The notes below the pieces were generated by a model. The model had not been told where the DNA came from and did no database searches. It saw only the letters and a list, made by a program, of their open reading frames with translations. A program made the translations under genes and the position numbers. From Bacillus oleivorans (lineage in GTDB: Bacteria > Bacillota > Bacilli > Bacillales > JC228), in contig NZ_OAOP01000010.1 of NCBI RefSeq assembly GCF_900207585.1, forward strand, positions 143,654 to 207,653: DNA of 64,000 nt. Reading direction: 5' to 3'. Shown here piece after piece: positions 43,290 through 51,829 of the stretch; positions within the stretch are counted from its first letter, which is position 1; every line of letters begins with the position of its first letter.

Positions 43290-45275
43290 TTGACTAGTAC
43301 TAGACAAAGAACGGATTATAATGAAGAATCAATCCAGGTGTTAGAGGGTCTCGAAGCCGTACGGAAACGCCCAGGAATGTATATTGGGAGTACAGATTCG
43401 AGAGGTTTGCACCATCTTGTATATGAAATTGTAGACAACTCGGTTGACGAGGCATTAGGCGGTTATGGAAATCAAATTATTGTTACGATCCATGAAGATA
43501 ACAGCATTAGTGTGGAAGATTCTGGCCGCGGTATGCCAGTCGGAATGCACAAATTAGGAAAGCCTACTCCTGAAGTAATAATGACAATTCTCCATGCCGG
43601 AGGTAAATTTGGGGCTGGCGGATATAAAACAAGCGGCGGGCTGCACGGTGTTGGAGCCAGTGTCGTGAACGCTCTTTCTGAGTGGTTAGTTTTAACGATT
43701 AAAAGAGATGGAATTGTTTATCAGCAAAGATTTGAAAATGGTGGTAAGCCAGTTACTACGTTAGAAAAGATTGGAACAACGAAAAAAACCGGGACTAGTA
43801 CGCATTTCAAACCGGACCCAGCGATTTTTTCAACGACTGCCTATCAATATGATATCTTAAGCGAACGATTGCGAGAGTCTGCCTTTTTATTAAAAGGCTT
43901 AAAAATTCAGCTCATTGATAAACGTGAGAATAAAGAAGATACCTTCCATTATGAAAACGGGATAGAAGCCTTTGTTGAATATTTAAATGAGGAAAAGGAT
44001 GCGCTTCATCCAGTTGTCAGTTTTGAAGGAGAACAAAATGGGATTGAGCTAGAATTTGCCTTTCAATTTAACGATGGCTACTCTGAAAATATATTATCAT
44101 TTGTTAACAATGTCAGGACAAAAGACGGCGGTACGCATGAATCTGGGGCAAAGACGGCGATGACTCGAGTTTTTAATGAGTATGCAAGAAAAGTAAACCT
44201 ATTAAAAGAGAAAGATAAAAATCTGGAAGGCACCGATATTCGTGAGGGACTAGCTGCGATTGTATCTGTTCGGATTCCAGAAGCCATGCTTCAATTCGAA
44301 GGACAAACGAAGGGAAAGCTTGGAACAAGTGAGGCCCGTTCTGCAGTTGATACAATCGTTTCATCGCAATTACTCTATTTTCTAGAGGAAAATCCAGATG
44401 TTAGTTCGATGCTGATTAAAAAATCGATTAAAGCAGCACAAGCGAGAGAGGCAGCCCGTAAAGCACGGGACGAAGCAAGGAGCGGAAAGAAAAGAAAACG
44501 TTCTGAAGCCGTTCTTTCCGGAAAATTAACACCTGCACAAACCCGTAATCCGCAAAAGAATGAATTATATCTGGTTGAGGGTGACTCTGCGGGCGGTTCA
44601 GCGAAACAAGGTCGAGATCGCCGCTTTCAGGCTGTCTTACCTTTACGAGGAAAAGTCATTAATACCGAGAAAGCGAAGCTTCAGGATATTTTTAAAAATG
44701 AAGAAATCAATACGATTATTCATGCGATTGGCGGCGGTGTGGGTGCTGAATTTAATGTAGAAGATATCAACTACGATAAAATCATCATCATGACGGATGC
44801 TGATACGGACGGCGCCCATATTCAGGTACTATTGCTTACTTTCTTCTACCGCTATATGAAGCCTTTAATTGAAGCAGGAAAAGTATTTATTGCTCTTCCT
44901 CCCCTTTATAAAGTTAGCAAAGGTACTGGTAAGAAAGAGATTATCGAATATGCATGGACAGATGAGGAACTATCGAAAGCTACGAAAAAGGTTGGTAAAG
45001 GTTACATCATCCAGCGTTACAAAGGTCTGGGTGAAATGAACGCTGACCAGCTATGGGAAACGACGATGAACCCAGATACGAGAACATTAATTCGTGTTCG
45101 CATCGATGACATAGCCAGGGCGGAAAGACGTGTCACAACGTTAATGGGTGATAAAGTTGAACCGCGGAGAAAATGGATTGAATCAAACGTCGCCTTCGGA
45201 TTAGAAGAAGACGGCAGTCTGCTAGAATCTGATGAGATCAGTTATTCACAGGTAAATGAGGAGGTAAATCAATGA
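43290..45275 (+). CDS. parE: DNA topoisomerase IV subunit B
   Basis: This is the 661-residue GHKL ATPase subunit. Visible are EGLEAVRKRPGMYIGS, EIVDNSVDEALGG, DSGRGMPVG, GGLHGVGASVVNALS and the Toprim motifs EGDSAGGSAKQGRDR and DADTDGAHI. Topoisomerase IV separates replicated chromosomes. TTG 43290 is chosen because AAAGGGG lies six bases upstream; ATG 43284 would almost overlap that site. The stop overlaps parC by 4 bases. Confidence 0.97.
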   Translation: MTSTRQRTDYNEESIQVLEGLEAVRKRPGMYIGSTDSRGLHHLVYEIVDNSVDEALGGYGNQIIVTIHEDNSISVEDSGRGMPVGMHKLGKPTPEVIMTILHAGGKFGAGGYKTSGGLHGVGASVVNALSEWLVLTIKRDGIVYQQRFENGGKPVTTLEKIGTTKKTGTSTHFKPDPAIFSTTAYQYDILSERLRESAFLLKGLKIQLIDKRENKEDTFHYENGIEAFVEYLNEEKDALHPVVSFEGEQNGIELEFAFQFNDGYSENILSFVNNVRTKDGGTHESGAKTAMTRVFNEYARKVNLLKEKDKNLEGTDIREGLAAIVSVRIPEAMLQFEGQTKGKLGTSEARSAVDTIVSSQLLYFLEENPDVSSMLIKKSIKAAQAREAARKARDEARSGKKRKRSEAVLSGKLTPAQTRNPQKNELYLVEGDSAGGSAKQGRDRRFQAVLPLRGKVINTEKAKLQDIFKNEEINTIIHAIGGGVGAEFNVEDINYDKIIIMTDADTDGAHIQVLLLTFFYRYMKPLIEAGKVFIALPPLYKVSKGTGKKEIIEYAWTDEELSKATKKVGKGYIIQRYKGLGEMNADQLWETTMNPDTRTLIRVRIDDIARAERRVTTLMGDKVEPRRKWIESNVAFGLEEDGSLLESDEISYSQVNEEVNQ

Positions 45276-47710
45276 CAGCTGAAGTTTTTCGTGAGCTTCC
45301 TCTTGAAGAAGTAATTGGTGACCGCTTTGGTCGTTACAGTAAATATATCATTCAGGACCGTGCGCTGCCGGATGCAAGAGATGGACTTAAACCGGTGCAG
45401 CGGAGAATTTTATATGCAATGCATGCTGAAGGGAATACGTCTGAAAAAGGTTTCCGGAAGTCTGCTAAAACAGTCGGTAATGTAATCGGGAACTACCATC
45501 CGCACGGAGATTCATCCGTATATGAAGCGATGGTCCGATTAAGTCAAGACTGGAAAATGAGAAATGTGTTAGTTGAGATGCATGGAAATAACGGGAGTAT
45601 TGACGGTGACCCGCCGGCAGCAATGCGTTATACCGAAGCACGGCTTTCTGCGATTGCCTCTCAGCTCTTAAAAGATATTGAGAAAAAGACCGTTGATTAC
45701 GTACCTAACTTTGATGACACGATAAACGAACCGGTTGTTCTGCCGGCGCGTTTTCCTAATTTATTGGTCAATGGCTCAACCGGGATCTCGGCTGGATATG
45801 CAACGGAAATTCCCCCTCATAATCTAACAGAAGTCATTAATGCTGTTATTATGAGAATGGATAAGCCTGCTGCTACGGTTGAAGATTTAATGTCTGTTAT
45901 TAAGGGGCCAGATTTTCCAACAGGCGGGATTATCCAAGGTGTCGATGGAATTCGTCAAGCGTATGAAACGGGTAAAGGCAAGATCATCATCCGCGGCAAA
46001 GCTGAGGTTGAAACGCTAAGAGGCGGCCGTGAACAAATCGTGATTACGGAAATTCCTTTTGAAGTCAACAAGGCGAACTTAGTTAAAAAAATGGACGAGT
46101 TCCGTTTAGACCGTAAAGTGGAAGGAATTTCTGAAGTAAGAGATGAGACTGATCGTACTGGACTCAGAATAGTCGTTGAGCTGAAAAAAGATGCAGATAG
46201 TGCTGGAGTATTAAATTACCTCTATAAAAATAGTGATTTGCAGGTTACGTATAACTTTAATATGGTTGCGATCCACGACCGACGGCCAAAACTAATGAGT
46301 TTGGCTAACCTATTGGATGCCTATATTGGCCACCAAAAAGAAGTGGTAACAAGACGTTCCAGCTTTGATTTACAAAAAGCAAGAGAACGGGCCCATATTG
46401 TTGAGGGGTTAATGAAAGCTTTATCGATTTTAGATGAAGTGATTGCCACTATCCGTGCGTCAAAGGATAAAAAGGATGCAAAGGATAATTTAGTTGCTCA
46501 ATTCGGCTTTACAGAGGCTCAAGCTGAAGCCATTGTAACATTACAGCTCTATCGGCTAACTAATACCGATATCACAGCGCTTCAAGAGGAAGAGGCAGAG
46601 CTGAAAAAACGAATTGCGGAGCTGGAATCGATACTTGGCAGCGAAGCTAAATTGGTCCAGGTTATAAAAAAAGAGCTTAAAGAGGTTCAAAAGCAATTTG
46701 AAGATCAGCGCAGAACTTCAATTGAAGCAGAAATTGAAGAATTAAAGATTAATTTAGAAGTATTAGTGGCCAGTGAAGATGTCATGGTTACGATGACCAA
46801 GGAAGGCTACATAAAAAGAACTTCATTACGTTCGTATGCTGCTTCGAATGGTTTAGATTTTGCTATGAAAGAAACTGACCGACTCCTCTTCCAGGGAGAA
46901 TTAAATACAACCGACGTGATCTTGCTGTTTACGAATAAAGGCAATTATTTATATTGTCCGATTCACGAGCTGCCAGACATTCGCTGGAAAGACCTTGGCC
47001 AACATATTTCCAATATCATTCCGATTGATAAAGATGAGCGGATTATAGAGGCAATTCCAGTAAAAGACTTTAATCTGCCTCAATATCTCTTATTCTTTAC
47101 GAAAAACGGTCTGGTGAAAAAGACGGAACTGAACCTGTACAAAGCACAACGGTATTCGAAGGCGCTTGTTGCGATTAATTTGAAAAAAGAAGATGAATTA
47201 CAAAATGTGTATATAACAGATGGAAAGAGTTCATTGTTTATTGCAACTAGTCTAGGATATGGACTTCTTTTCCATGAAGAGGAAATCAGCCCAATCGGTG
47301 TCAGAGCCGCTGGAGTTAAAGGTATTAATTTAAAAGACGGTGACACGGTTGTGAGCGGAATTGTTTTATCAGAAGATAAAAACGGATTTGTCCTTGTTAC
47401 GCATCGCGGATCTATCAAAAGAATGAAAGTCACTGAATTTGAGCCAATTTCTCGCGCTAAGCGGGGAGTTGTGATGCTCCGAGAACTAAAAACGGCACCT
47501 CACCGGGTTGCTGGCTTTGTTTTGACAAAGGAAACAGATAAGATATTTGTTCAATCTGAAGCAGGAAAAATAGAAAGTATCGAAGCAAATCAAATTCGTT
47601 TTAGCGATCGTTATTCAAACGGATCCTTTATTTTGGATGAACAAGAAGCAGGACCTGTTGTAGATGTTTGGATTGAGGAAGCTCTAAGCGAAGACAATCA
47701 GGAAGAATAG
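45272..47710 (+). CDS. parC: DNA topoisomerase IV subunit A
   Basis: The 812-residue cleavage subunit contains RALPDARDGLKPVQRRILYAM, the quinolone-pocket helix GNYHPHGDSSVYEAMVR with Ser and Glu at the classical resistance positions, and the active-site tyrosine in AAMRYTEARL. The C-terminal beta-pinwheel follows (about residues 500-800). ATGA overlap with parE shows translational coupling. The terminator is just downstream. Confidence 0.97.
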   Translation: MTAEVFRELPLEEVIGDRFGRYSKYIIQDRALPDARDGLKPVQRRILYAMHAEGNTSEKGFRKSAKTVGNVIGNYHPHGDSSVYEAMVRLSQDWKMRNVLVEMHGNNGSIDGDPPAAMRYTEARLSAIASQLLKDIEKKTVDYVPNFDDTINEPVVLPARFPNLLVNGSTGISAGYATEIPPHNLTEVINAVIMRMDKPAATVEDLMSVIKGPDFPTGGIIQGVDGIRQAYETGKGKIIIRGKAEVETLRGGREQIVITEIPFEVNKANLVKKMDEFRLDRKVEGISEVRDETDRTGLRIVVELKKDADSAGVLNYLYKNSDLQVTYNFNMVAIHDRRPKLMSLANLLDAYIGHQKEVVTRRSSFDLQKARERAHIVEGLMKALSILDEVIATIRASKDKKDAKDNLVAQFGFTEAQAEAIVTLQLYRLTNTDITALQEEEAELKKRIAELESILGSEAKLVQVIKKELKEVQKQFEDQRRTSIEAEIEELKINLEVLVASEDVMVTMTKEGYIKRTSLRSYAASNGLDFAMKETDRLLFQGELNTTDVILLFTNKGNYLYCPIHELPDIRWKDLGQHISNIIPIDKDERIIEAIPVKDFNLPQYLLFFTKNGLVKKTELNLYKAQRYSKALVAINLKKEDELQNVYITDGKSSLFIATSLGYGLLFHEEEISPIGVRAAGVKGINLKDGDTVVSGIVLSEDKNGFVLVTHRGSIKRMKVTEFEPISRAKRGVVMLRELKTAPHRVAGFVLTKETDKIFVQSEAGKIESIEANQIRFSDRYSNGSFILDEQEAGPVVDVWIEEALSEDNQEE

Positions 47711-47719
47711 ATGGTATGT

Positions 47720-47757
47720 AAAGCTGCTGGCAAATGTCAGCAGCTTTTTAGTTTTTC
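47720..47757 (+). terminator. Terminator after parC
   Basis: AAGCTGCTG pairs with CAGCAGCTT, followed by TTTAGTTTTT. Confidence 0.88.
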
Positions 47758-47817
47758 TACATAATTTTTCCTTGGCTGGGAATAATAGTTGGAAAACTAC
47801 TTAATGGGGGCTTTTCG

Positions 47818-48579
47818 ATGAACAAACATCTTGTAATCCTAGGCTTTGCTTTTTTTCTGTTAAGTTTACCTGTATTAGCAAACACGATTACAGATATGAA
47901 TAGAGCGAATGGTGTAGAAAATAAAATTGTGAAAGAGTATCAAGAGGATATTACGGGAAATGGAAAGAAGGATAAAATCGTTATCAAAGGTGTTCCCTAT
48001 GATGAAACTAGTCTTTATTTAAAAGAGATAACCCTACAAGTCGAAACGGATCAAAGTCAAACCTTTTCGGTTCAGCTCGAAGGCGGCTATGATCCATTCG
48101 CTGATTTTCAGGACATGAATCATGATGGGGTAATGGACGTCTTTACATCAGTTGCAACAGGCGGAAGCGGAGGTATATATAACTATTATTTGTATAGCTT
48201 TAAAGACAATCAGCAGTTCAATTTAACTGTACCAAAGCCGCTCATGATTCAAGCACAATTTTTGGATAATTATAAAGCCACCGTCACCATTCCTGAAACA
48301 AAGCAGTCTTATACCATTGATTTAAAGGAGCGAAAAAAAGAATACGACCGATTGGGACTTTATATCAATGGAAAGTTAAATGAACCCACAGAGCTGATGG
48401 TAGACCCTTATTCATTTATGAAACCACAGGAGTTTGGTGACAAGGGATATGGTTTAAAAGCAATTCAGGCCATATCCGGAGCTTATCATGCCGATCGAAT
48501 TGGCCAGGTGGAGTCTGATTGGTATTACAAAGATGGGAAATGGAACTTAATGAGTGCTTCATTTATACCATCGAAATAG
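47818..48579 (+). CDS. Secreted protein with VCBS/EF-hand-like repeats, 253 aa
   Basis: A signal peptide (HLVILGFAFFLLSLPVLANT) precedes a domain with calcium-loop-like sequences DITGNGKKDKI and DMNHDGVMDVF, as seen in FG-GAP/VCBS-type proteins. The rest is beta-rich and ends in WYYKDGKWNLMSASFIP. The enzymatic or binding role is unknown. A good GGGGGC site precedes the ATG. Confidence 0.78.
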   Translation: MNKHLVILGFAFFLLSLPVLANTITDMNRANGVENKIVKEYQEDITGNGKKDKIVIKGVPYDETSLYLKEITLQVETDQSQTFSVQLEGGYDPFADFQDMNHDGVMDVFTSVATGGSGGIYNYYLYSFKDNQQFNLTVPKPLMIQAQFLDNYKATVTIPETKQSYTIDLKERKKEYDRLGLYINGKLNEPTELMVDPYSFMKPQEFGDKGYGLKAIQAISGAYHADRIGQVESDWYYKDGKWNLMSASFIPSK

Positions 48580-48647
48580 CTTTCACCATTTCTCCGCGTT
48601 TGTCATACGATGTGGTAAGGATTATACCCGCGAAAGGGGAGCTTTCT

Positions 48648-49139
48648 ATGAAAACATTTCATCCTGATCGCTTATCAGTAACTTTTCTGCCACCTGCAAC
48701 TCCGTTTTTTCCGGTAGAAGGGAGAAAGTATACGGTGACTCATGAAGATGAAACCGGTGAAGTTTTTTTATCCATTGGATATATATATGACCGAGTGAAG
48801 ATTAATAGCAAGCTGCGAGATGAAGTAATTGCTGAATGGCTCCCGCGATTGGGAGAATATACATTATGGGGGCAAGTATACATTAGCGGCGGGGAATTTG
48901 ATGAAAAGTATTCGCAAGTGCGCTTTCTCGTATTTCAACGTGAGATGGAGACAGCACTACGGGCAATGGTAAAAGGGGATCAGACGTTTTATAGCTATTT
49001 TCCATGGCTTTTAGATGCACCGATTTATTTACAATTTGAATCGGTTTATCCTCAATTCCAAAAGATTATATATTGTGGTACGCCAAGACAATATTTACAG
49101 CAATCGAAGGAAAAGGAAATTAAAAGTGCAGCTGAATAG
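48648..49139 (+). CDS. Staygreen-family protein, 163 aa
   Basis: ATG 48648 follows AAAGGGGAGC. The sequence HPDRLSVTFLPPATP, YTVTHEDETGEVFLSIGYIYD and LWGQVYISGGEFDEKYSQVRFLVFQREMETALRAM is characteristic of the bacterial homologues of plant staygreen (Mg-dechelatase). In Bacillus the role is unknown, and no chlorophyll is present. Frames extending upstream into the previous gene have no ribosome site. Confidence 0.82.
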   Translation: MKTFHPDRLSVTFLPPATPFFPVEGRKYTVTHEDETGEVFLSIGYIYDRVKINSKLRDEVIAEWLPRLGEYTLWGQVYISGGEFDEKYSQVRFLVFQREMETALRAMVKGDQTFYSYFPWLLDAPIYLQFESVYPQFQKIIYCGTPRQYLQQSKEKEIKSAAE

Positions 49140-49180
49140 GCTGTGCTTTTTTTGTTTTGTATGCGTTTATGGTGGCGGGA

Positions 49181-49465
49181 TGTACCAAGAGCGGTATGAA
49201 AGACAGAAAAAGGTTCTGGAGCCTAAGATTTGTCTTTCATAAGGGCTGTGAAAGACAAAAGTGAGTACCAGTGGCGCGGAAATGTCTTTCATTGGGCCAA
49301 CGAAGGACAGAAGTACGTGCGAGAGATAGGGAAATGTCCATCAAAAGAGCTATGATGGACAAGTGATTGCGAGTGAGAGGGAAATGTCTTTCATAAAAAG
49401 TATGAAGGACAAAAATAGATAGGGGTTTCTTGAGAAAACGTCCTTGATAAAGAGAATCAAAGACC
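49181..49465. repeat. Array of 27-bp hairpins spaced 50-53 bp
   Basis: Hairpins with arms of the type TGTCTTTCA / TGAAAGACA lie at 49231-49257, 49283-49309, 49335-49361, 49385-49411 and about 49439-49465. A decayed one at 49181-49205 has only its right arm intact. The third has TGTCCATCA / TGATGGACA, changed on both sides so that pairing is kept; others change through G-U pairs. Spacer sequences are not conserved. There is no coding frame. Confidence 0.88.
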
Positions 49466-49564
49466 TAAATTGATATGGGAACTAGAGGAATGTCTATAAT
49501 AAAAATACATAAATCAGAGTCGATTAGATCTAGGTTATAAAAATCCAAAAAGGAGGTATTTCCA

Positions 49565-49634
49565 ATAGAGGACAATAATAATGTTATGTAAACTAAAATA
49601 ATGATTGACGATATTTTCCATCGTCCTCTATGAT
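49565..49634 (+). promoter_or_regulatory. Promoter within a repeated element and a 9-bp inverted repeat, before the phosphotransferase
   Basis: TTGACG (49605-49610), 18 bases and TATGAT (49629-49634) form a plausible SigA promoter 39 bases before the start codon. ATAGAGGAC (49565-49573) is exactly inverted at 49623-49631, overlapping the -10, and 49571-49622 resembles 9872-9924. The inverted repeat could be an operator, but no regulator is known. Confidence 0.5.
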
Positions 49635-49672
49635 GGAATTGAATGCGAAATAACGAATAAGGGGATTACATC

Positions 49673-50674
49673 ATGGAAGCGATTGTTGAAAAAGTTTTTA
49701 CAGAAGAAATCATAATGAAGGGGAAGCAACTCTTTAGTGTGGGGGGAGAGTGGAAAAAGCTTGGTGATTTTGAGAGTTTCATATTTTCAGGGAATCTAGA
49801 GACAACAGGAACAGCCTGTATACTTCGGTTCACGCATTCGTCTCATCGTTCCTCTAAGGATGTATTTGCAGAGGTAGAATGGGTTGCTTATTTGAAAGAA
49901 AAAGGCGCCAGAGTTCCACAGCATTATTATTCAATCCATCACAATTTAACGGAAGAAATTCAAGCCGAAGACGGCAGTTATTTTATTGTTGCTTGTTATG
50001 AAATGTTTGAAGGCAGCAGGATTAAATGGACTGAAATTGAAGAAGAAGGCAATTGGGAAATTGTTGAGGAATGGGGTAGAACGATTGGGCAGCTCCATCG
50101 AATCACGAAAGATTATTCGCCAAAGGATGCGCTGAAACGTCTTTCATGGCGAGATGAAGAATTGCTGCAAATCGAAGCATGGATGGAGAATCCAGATCCT
50201 GAAATCGTTCAGTATCGAGATCAAATTTTGCGTCAGCTGGAAGCATTACCTGTAAACCGCAATGTCTTTGGACTTATACATAGCGATGTTCATACAGGTA
50301 ATTTTCTTGTGAAAGATGGAAAAATCAATGTGTTTGACTTTGACGATTGTTCATATCACTGGTTTGCCAGCGATATTGCGATTGCTCTCTATTATTCAAT
50401 TTTAAGCCGAGACTTTCAAAAAAGTGAAGAACGAGAAGAAATTGCTAAAATGTTTCTTTCTCATTTCTTAATTGGCTATGAAACAGAAAATCATCTTCCG
50501 GACAGCGCCTTACAAACTATCCCAATCTTTTTGCAGTTAAGAGATATTGTTTTGTATGCTGTGCTTCAAAAAAAATGGGATTTGAGTTCGTTAGATGATC
50601 ATCAAACGACTTTTTTCAATATGATAGAGTCACGCGTACAGTCGCAGCAACCCATTGTTCAAGTGACATTTTAA
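49673..50674 (+). CDS. Aminoglycoside phosphotransferase-family kinase
   Basis: The 333-residue protein kinase-like enzyme has the catalytic loop GLIHSDVHTGNFL (HxDxxxxN) and the metal site VFDFDDC (DFD), with an N-lobe around GTACILRFTHSSHRS. The family includes antibiotic kinases, homoserine kinase-like and spore CotS-type proteins. This member is most like the unnamed Bacillus phosphotransferases next to DinB-type genes, and resistance should not be assumed. ATG follows AAGGGG. Confidence 0.85.
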   Translation: MEAIVEKVFTEEIIMKGKQLFSVGGEWKKLGDFESFIFSGNLETTGTACILRFTHSSHRSSKDVFAEVEWVAYLKEKGARVPQHYYSIHHNLTEEIQAEDGSYFIVACYEMFEGSRIKWTEIEEEGNWEIVEEWGRTIGQLHRITKDYSPKDALKRLSWRDEELLQIEAWMENPDPEIVQYRDQILRQLEALPVNRNVFGLIHSDVHTGNFLVKDGKINVFDFDDCSYHWFASDIAIALYYSILSRDFQKSEEREEIAKMFLSHFLIGYETENHLPDSALQTIPIFLQLRDIVLYAVLQKKWDLSSLDDHQTTFFNMIESRVQSQQPIVQVTF

Positions 50675-50706
50675 TTTGAACTTTCCAAATAAAAGGAGGA
50701 ATTTTC

Positions 50707-51198
50707 ATGAAAGATCGTAAAGAGTTATTAGCAGCTCAATTTGCTGCTTGTACGAACGTACCCAATTGGTTTGTACCATTGGAGCAAGCAGTAAAGGGGC
50801 TAAATGCAGAGCAAGCTGCTTGGAATGATGTACCAGGGGCCAATTCCATTTGGAGTATTGTGTATCATTTAACCTTTTGGAATGAACGGTATTTGGTCCG
50901 TTTTAATGGAAATACGCCAACAGATCAAGTTGAAAATAATGATGTTACTTTTGATGTATCTAATGTCGATATTACTGAGGAAAATTGGAATACAGCGGTT
51001 AATCGATTGATGAGCAGCTTATTAGATTGGCAAGATGCGATTTTACAAGCGGATGATGCAAAACTGGATTCACCAGTGATTGACGGTGAAAAGGGAGAAT
51101 GGTGGGACACGATTGCGAATATAGCGATACATACTTCATATCATATTGGGCAAATCGTTGATATCCGTAAGAGACAAGGTTCATGGAATCAGCAGTAA
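50707..51198 (+). CDS. DinB-family protein
   Basis: The 163-residue four-helix protein has the three metal histidines of the DinB/YfiT fold: HLTFWNERYL (about residue 58), and HTSYHIGQI near the C-terminus (two histidines). Such proteins include thiol-dependent transferases using bacillithiol. This is not the DNA polymerase DinB. GGAGGAATTTTC precedes the ATG, and no LexA box is visible upstream. Confidence 0.85.
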   Translation: MKDRKELLAAQFAACTNVPNWFVPLEQAVKGLNAEQAAWNDVPGANSIWSIVYHLTFWNERYLVRFNGNTPTDQVENNDVTFDVSNVDITEENWNTAVNRLMSSLLDWQDAILQADDAKLDSPVIDGEKGEWWDTIANIAIHTSYHIGQIVDIRKRQGSWNQQ

Positions 51199-51209
51199 TT
51201 GAATTAATA

Positions 51210-51256
51210 AAAATGAAGTCGCGAGTTCTCCCTAAGACTCACGACTTCATTTTTTA
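51210..51256. terminator. Bidirectional terminator, DinB/coat gene
   Basis: AAATGAAGTCG..GAGT pairs with ACTC..CGACTTCATTT between the converging genes, followed by T on plus and A on minus. Confidence 0.85.
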
Positions 51257-51742
51257 AGACATTGCTCTTCGGGCTAGATTCACATCGTTTTGTAAAAGCA
51301 GGTTCAGATTATACGATGGATATAATCCTTTTTGGTACATGTAATTATAGATACGAGCGTGACCTCTGACTGATTGGTTGAGCTGTTTAAGTAAGACCTC
51401 TCGTAAAGCTGGCGTTGCTGTTTCTGTAATGGCAACAGCGTAGTTTCGAACTGAAGCCTTAGCAAAAGCTAAAAGATCACCAGCTAAGAAGCTATCTCCA
51501 TATTGACGATATTCACTAGATTCACCAGGATGCGGTGCAAGCGGATAGAATTGTAATAGCTCCTGTAAACTCATTTCAAGCTCCCGAATCGTTTGTTGGT
51601 ATATGGTTTGCAGCTGCGGATCCTGGATTTCGCGTAATCCTTTCTTTACTTTCACCAAACCGATTGAATTAAAGGCAACCAATTCATGAAGCTCCAACGT
51701 TTCATGCCAGGCCAGTGTCCTTTGTCTTTGATCCTGATCCAT
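51254..51742 (-). CDS. Spore coat protein, CotF-like
   Basis: The 162-residue helical protein [23 protein letters not shown]..., with a [29 protein letters not shown] middle and [22 protein letters not shown] end, has the ferritin-like pattern of CotF/YgzC-type coat proteins. ATG 51742 is better spaced from AAGGAG than ATG 51751, which abuts it. Confidence 0.82.
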   Translation of the reverse strand: MDQDQRQRTLAWHETLELHELVAFNSIGLVKVKKGLREIQDPQLQTIYQQTIRELEMSLQELLQFYPLAPHPGESSEYRQYGDSFLAGDLLAFAKASVRNYAVAITETATPALREVLLKQLNQSVRGHARIYNYMYQKGLYPSYNLNLLLQNDVNLARRAMS

Positions 51743-51829
51743 TCTATGCATTCTCCTTTTCTCCTCACTTCGCCTATATTCTATGAAGAGAAGAACGATT
51801 GGAAGCTTATCTAAACCAATAATGGGCCT

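Noticed and set aside
49181..49465. CRISPR array
   Set aside because: The conserved part is a hairpin with varying arms, the spacers are short (about 25 bp) and no cas genes are present.
50707..51198. DinB as DNA polymerase IV or an SOS gene
   Set aside because: The sequence is the four-helix DinB/YfiT metal-binding family, and no LexA box precedes it.
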